Made by a program: the position numbers and the translations under genes. From RZYP01 sp964386405 (GTDB taxonomy: Bacteria; Bacillota; Negativicutes; Acidaminococcales; Acidaminococcaceae), in assembly GCA_964386405.1 (NCBI GenBank), contig CAYLRW010000030.1, positions 1 through 18,666 of the forward strand: 18,666 nucleotides of DNA, given 5' to 3'. Position 1 is the first letter of the stretch. Every line of letters starts with the position of its first letter. The notes beneath the pieces were generated by a model. It saw nothing but the letters and a program-made list of their open reading frames with translations. It was not told the DNA's origin and did no database searches. Shown piece after piece: positions 15,786 to 18,666 of this stretch.

Positions 15786-15827
15786 CAGGTCTTGTTTGGT
15801 TTTTTACTAGTAAGAGGGGGATCGAAT

Positions 15828-16415
15828 ATGCTGACAATCAAAGAAATGCAGGCATTGCTGGAAGAAGCCTTGCCGCGTAAGCGCTTTGAGCATTCAGTCG
15901 CAGTTTATGAAACAGCTATTGAGTTAGCCAAAATTCATAATGCCGATATGGAAAAAGTCAGAGTGGCATCTCTTTTGCATGACTGTGGACGCGAAATACC
16001 GATAAGGGATAATCTGGCAAAAGCCGCTGAGTTTAATATTCCTGTTGACGAGGTTGAAGCAAACCAGCCTATTCTGCTGCATGCTAAAATAGGTGTTTAC
16101 TTGGCAGAACACAAATATGGCGTGTCTGATAAAGAAATCTTGAGCGCCATTCAGTATCATACGACAGGTGCGGCAGGCATGTCACAAATTGATATGATTG
16201 TTTATCTGGCAGATTTGCTGGAACCAAAAAGAGGTTTTTTCGGTATAGATGAAATGAGGCAATTGGTGAAGGTCGATTTGGAGAAAACAATGATGAAGGC
16301 TTATGCCCTGACAATTAAATATTTGCTCGAACATGATCTTTTAATTCATCCAAATTGTATTTATGGCCGCAATGAATTAGCAATTAAATTCAAAAAAATG
16401 AACCAGACCTTTTAA
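15828..16415 (+). CDS. yqeK: HD-domain hydrolase YqeK (symmetrical Ap4A hydrolase)
   Basis: Cytoplasmic HD-superfamily metal enzyme; family members cleave diadenosine tetraphosphate into two ADP. From the ATG at 15828 it has 195 residues, the usual size. This start is supported by AAGAGGGGG at 15812-15820; a longer in-frame start at 15792 has no such site. Metal ligands expected for the family are present: His22 (FEHS), His51-Asp52 (LLHDCGRE), His85 (LLHAKIG), His111 (QYHTTG) and Asp129 (YLADLLEP). It is 42 bp downstream of nadD. That gap has a T run but no stem that would make a terminator. Confidence 0.93.
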   Translation: MLTIKEMQALLEEALPRKRFEHSVAVYETAIELAKIHNADMEKVRVASLLHDCGREIPIRDNLAKAAEFNIPVDEVEANQPILLHAKIGVYLAEHKYGVSDKEILSAIQYHTTGAAGMSQIDMIVYLADLLEPKRGFFGIDEMRQLVKVDLEKTMMKAYALTIKYLLEHDLLIHPNCIYGRNELAIKFKKMNQTF

Positions 16416-16426
16416 GGAGACAAAAT

Positions 16427-17395
16427 ATGGAAGAACAAGATAACGAACGGCATGGCGTGGTACGAAAAAAACTGCGTGTTGGGCGTTTGATTGCATTCTT
16501 GGTGATATTTTTGAGCGCTCTGGTCGGCTGTTTTTTCTTGGGGCAATGGTTGTATGCGCTTTGCTCGCCGCCCAAAATACCGGTTGTTGCCGCAGATGAT
16601 GACATGGTTTTTGATGAAACACTGAACAAGCGCCTCAATATACTGATTCTTGGGGTTGATGACGGCGACAATGAATACAAGGATGCACCCAAACGTACAG
16701 ATGTTATGCTGCTTGCCAGCTTCGATCCTGTTAAAAATGATGTCGCGCTGCTTTCTTTACCGCGAGATACCAGAGTAAAAATTCCCGGCAATCAAGGTTT
16801 GGATAAAATCAATCATGCTTATGCCTACGGTGGCGTGCCACTGGCCAAAAAGACCGTAGCCAACCTGCTGCAGGTGCCGATACACTACTATGTACTGCTA
16901 AATTGGCAAGGCTTTAAAGATGTCATCGACAAAATCGGCGGCATTGATTATTATGTCGAGAGTGATATGGATTACGAAGATCCTTATGCAGATTTAAAAA
17001 TCCACATTGAACACGGCTATCAGCATCTGGATGGTGAAAAAGCCGGAGAATACGTCAGATTTCGGCATGATGAGCTAGGTGATATAGGTCGCGTGCAGAG
17101 ACAGCAAAGATTCTTAAAAGCATTGGCCTCAGAAATATTCAGCGTAGGCAATGTAGTTAAGGTGCCATCTTTAATCAATTCTGTTCAAAAATATATTGAA
17201 ACAGATATGGATTTTCTGACCATGGCCAAAGCAGCCAACAGCTTCAAGGTTTTTGGCGGCGATAAAGTCAAATCACAAATGCTTTACGGAGATTTCCAGA
17301 CTATTGACGGCATAAGTTATTGGGTGACAACACCGGAAAAAACGGAAAAAACTCTTAATGAACTGAATATACCTTATAAAAAGATAAAAAAATGA
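16427..17395 (+). CDS. LytR-CpsA-Psr (LCP) family protein
   Basis: Membrane-anchored phosphotransferase of the LCP family. Such enzymes ligate polyprenyl-linked glycopolymers to peptidoglycan on the outer face of the membrane. It has 322 residues, with a basic N-terminus, one TM helix at about 21-45, then the extracellular LCP domain. Conserved blocks are ILGVDDGD at 74-81, RTDVMLL at 90-96, SLPRDT at 110-115, KINHAYAYGG at 127-136, RFRHDE at 211-216 and GDIGRVQRQQ at 218-227. The arginines in these blocks are those that bind the pyrophosphate in known LCP structures. The ATG at 16427 follows AAGGAGA at 16414-16420. The acceptor glycopolymer is not evident from the window. Confidence 0.94.
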   Translation: MEEQDNERHGVVRKKLRVGRLIAFLVIFLSALVGCFFLGQWLYALCSPPKIPVVAADDDMVFDETLNKRLNILILGVDDGDNEYKDAPKRTDVMLLASFDPVKNDVALLSLPRDTRVKIPGNQGLDKINHAYAYGGVPLAKKTVANLLQVPIHYYVLLNWQGFKDVIDKIGGIDYYVESDMDYEDPYADLKIHIEHGYQHLDGEKAGEYVRFRHDELGDIGRVQRQQRFLKALASEIFSVGNVVKVPSLINSVQKYIETDMDFLTMAKAANSFKVFGGDKVKSQMLYGDFQTIDGISYWVTTPEKTEKTLNELNIPYKKIKK

Positions 17396-17415
17396 AACTG
17401 GGAGGCGATATTTCG

Positions 17416-17787
17416 ATGATAAGAACCGGAAATGAATTAGCACAAAGAATAGCAAAGCTAGCAAGTGATAAAAAAGCAGAGGATATCCTACTTTTGAATA
17501 TGGAAGGTATTTCACCTGTAACTGATTTTTTCATGATTTGCAGTGCTGGCAATAGCACCTTGGTAAAGGCTATTGCGGACAATATAGAAGAAAAGATGGC
17601 AGAAGAGGGTGTGCTCCCCCTGCATAAGGAGGGTTACGCCGAAGGCCGCTGGATCCTGATGGATTACGGCGATTGTGTCGCACACGTTTTCCTTAATGAA
17701 GAACGTGACTTCTACAATTTAGAGCAATTGTGGGCCGATGCTCCTTCTGAACCATTCATGGAGAAGGAAGAAAATGATAGAAAATAA
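17416..17787 (+). CDS. rsfS: Ribosome silencing factor RsfS
   Basis: Binds L14 on the 50S subunit and blocks joining with 30S under poor growth conditions. The protein is 123 residues from the ATG at 17416, chosen because TGGGAGG at 17399-17405 is 10 bp upstream. An ATG at 17392 overlapping the LCP stop is in frame but has no ribosome site. Family blocks are present: VTDFFMICSAGNS, EGYAEGRWILMDYGD and VAHVFLNEERDFYNLEQLW. The C-terminal tail (EKEENDRK) is charged and overlaps the next gene by 14 bp. RsfS downstream of nadD and yqeK is the classic Firmicute arrangement. Confidence 0.96.
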   Translation: MIRTGNELAQRIAKLASDKKAEDILLLNMEGISPVTDFFMICSAGNSTLVKAIADNIEEKMAEEGVLPLHKEGYAEGRWILMDYGDCVAHVFLNEERDFYNLEQLWADAPSEPFMEKEENDRK

Positions 17788-18666
17788 GAAAGTTGAAGTT
17801 AAAACAGTAGGTGAGCATAGAGCAGGTGACGTCTGCGAGCTGAAGGTTGTGCGTGAAAACGAAATGGGTGCTTTCCTCGATGCTGGTACCGGCAATACTT
17901 CGGATGATATTCTGCTGCATAAACAGCAACAGGATACGCCGGTAAAAGTCGGTGACCTTGTTAAGGTTTACCTTTATCTTGATCCGCATGGCCGTATGAC
18001 AGCGAGCCGCAAATTGCCGAAAATGCGTGAAGGACAGCTTGGCTATGTCAAGGTGCTCAGCGTTACGCGTGACGGCGGCTTCGTTGACATCGGCGCTGAA
18101 CGCGGTGTTTTCCTGCCTTATAGTGAAATGCGCGGACATGTTTCTCCAGGTCAGCTTGTCTGGGCAAAGCTTTACCGCGACAAAACCGGCAGACAAGCAG
18201 TTTCCATGCGTGTGGAAGAGGAAATGGTAAGAGCCTCCAAACCAGCTGTTGACGTGAAGGTCGGCGATGAGGTAACAGGTACTGTTTATAACATCCTGCC
18301 GGAAGGGTTCTTCCTGATTACCATGGAACGTTATATAGCCTTTATCCACCGCAGCGAAGTACCGGGCGGGCGTCTTGATTTCGGACAGAAGGTCACAGGC
18401 CGCATTGCTTTTGTGCGTGAAGACGGCAGAATAAATTTATCGCTAAGACCACAAAAAGAACAAGCCAGAGTGCTCGACGCTGACCTGATTCTTTCACTGC
18501 TGGAAAAACGCAAAGGCAGTATGCCTTACGGCGACGATACCCCGGCAGAAATCATTAAAGATGTCTTTGGCATCAGTAAATCAGCTTTCAAGAGAGCTTT
18601 GGGCAAACTGATGAAAGACGGCAAGGTCAAGCAGGAAAATGGCTGGACTTCCCTTATTGAAGAGTA
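17774..18666 (+). CDS. cvfB: CvfB/YitL-like S1 RNA-binding protein, 3' end at the window edge
   Basis: Predicted cytoplasmic RNA-binding regulator of the CvfB family. The frame opens at ATG 17774, inside the end of rsfS, with AAGGAAGA upstream, and stays open to the edge: 297 residues followed by TA. The family is close to 300 residues, so TA is almost certainly the first two bases of the stop codon. An N-terminal S1-like domain is at about 10-78. A second S1 domain (GQLGYVKVLSVTRDGGFVDI) is at about 85-150 and a third (VGDEVTGTVYNILPEGFFLI) at about 163-225. A C-terminal winged helix, at about 235-297, contains the FGISKSAFKRALGKLMKDG segment. The role in this organism is unknown; in Staphylococcus the family affects virulence gene expression. 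Confidence 0.88.
   Translation, partial: MIENKKVEVKTVGEHRAGDVCELKVVRENEMGAFLDAGTGNTSDDILLHKQQQDTPVKVGDLVKVYLYLDPHGRMTASRKLPKMREGQLGYVKVLSVTRDGGFVDIGAERGVFLPYSEMRGHVSPGQLVWAKLYRDKTGRQAVSMRVEEEMVRASKPAVDVKVGDEVTGTVYNILPEGFFLITMERYIAFIHRSEVPGGRLDFGQKVTGRIAFVREDGRINLSLRPQKEQARVLDADLILSLLEKRKGSMPYGDDTPAEIIKDVFGISKSAFKRALGKLMKDGKVKQENGWTSLIEE

Noticed and set aside
15786..15827. Terminator between nadD and yqeK
   Set aside because: There is a T run near 15800 but no GC-rich stem before it.
17756..18349. 197-codon open frame on the - strand at the right end
   Set aside because: Antisense to the S1-domain CvfB-like gene, which has clear repeats of S1 motifs in the + frame.
1..18666. CRISPR array, insertion sequence, phage or defence island
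   Set aside because: No regularly spaced repeats, transposase, integrase or terminal inverted repeats are seen. Every gene except the 58-residue one belongs to a recognised family.

Overview
The window is 18.7 kb of closely packed housekeeping genes, all on the + strand. The content points to a member of the Firmicutes. L27 carries the short N-terminal extension seen in that phylum and sits next to the Prp protease that removes it. A YqeK-type HD phosphatase, an LCP (LytR-CpsA-Psr) protein and a CvfB-like S1 protein are also present. The gene order (PBP2, RodA, radical SAM pair, RNase E/G, L21-Prp-L27, Obg, ProBA, NadD-YqeK-LCP-RsfS) contains no sporulation genes, and the export cassette is MacAB-like. 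I infer a non-sporulating anaerobic Firmicute, possibly of the Negativicutes. This is inference from gene content and cannot be proved from the window.

Region 1 (1-6842) holds the end of a cell-elongation module: PBP2 (cut by the left edge) and RodA. A radical SAM protein with an overlapping DUF2344 partner and an RNase E/G family ribonuclease follow. The genes are 9-27 bp apart or overlap, and I see no terminator between them.

Region 2 (6832-7957) is the L21-Prp-L27 operon. A strong promoter sits on the end of the RNase gene, followed by a structured leader of about 105 nt that looks like an L21 autoregulatory leader. A very good intrinsic terminator closes the operon. Prp has its catalytic His22 and Cys34, and L27 has the matching cleavable N-terminus.

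Region 3 (8014-11817) holds obgE, proB and proA, with a promoter before obgE and an intrinsic terminator after proA.

Region 4 (11822-15138) is a tripartite export cassette: a MacA/HlyD-like adaptor, a MacB/LolD-type ATPase and a FtsX/MacB-type permease, followed by an overlapping, unrecognised 58-residue single-span membrane protein. It has a near-consensus promoter preceded by a 20-bp direct repeat. It lies between proA and nadD, which are parts of otherwise familiar housekeeping neighbourhoods.

Region 5 (15107-18666) holds nadD, yqeK, an LCP protein, rsfS and a cvfB-like gene. A candidate extended -10 promoter lies inside the end of the small membrane-protein gene. The cvfB-like gene reaches the right edge with at most one base of its stop codon missing.

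I found no tRNA, rRNA, CRISPR array, insertion sequence, phage gene or toxin-antitoxin pair, and no clear unknown multi-gene system. The items most worth a second look are the switch-like L21 leader, the 58-residue protein tied to the exporter, the repeat-flanked exporter promoter and the promoter nested in the small gene.
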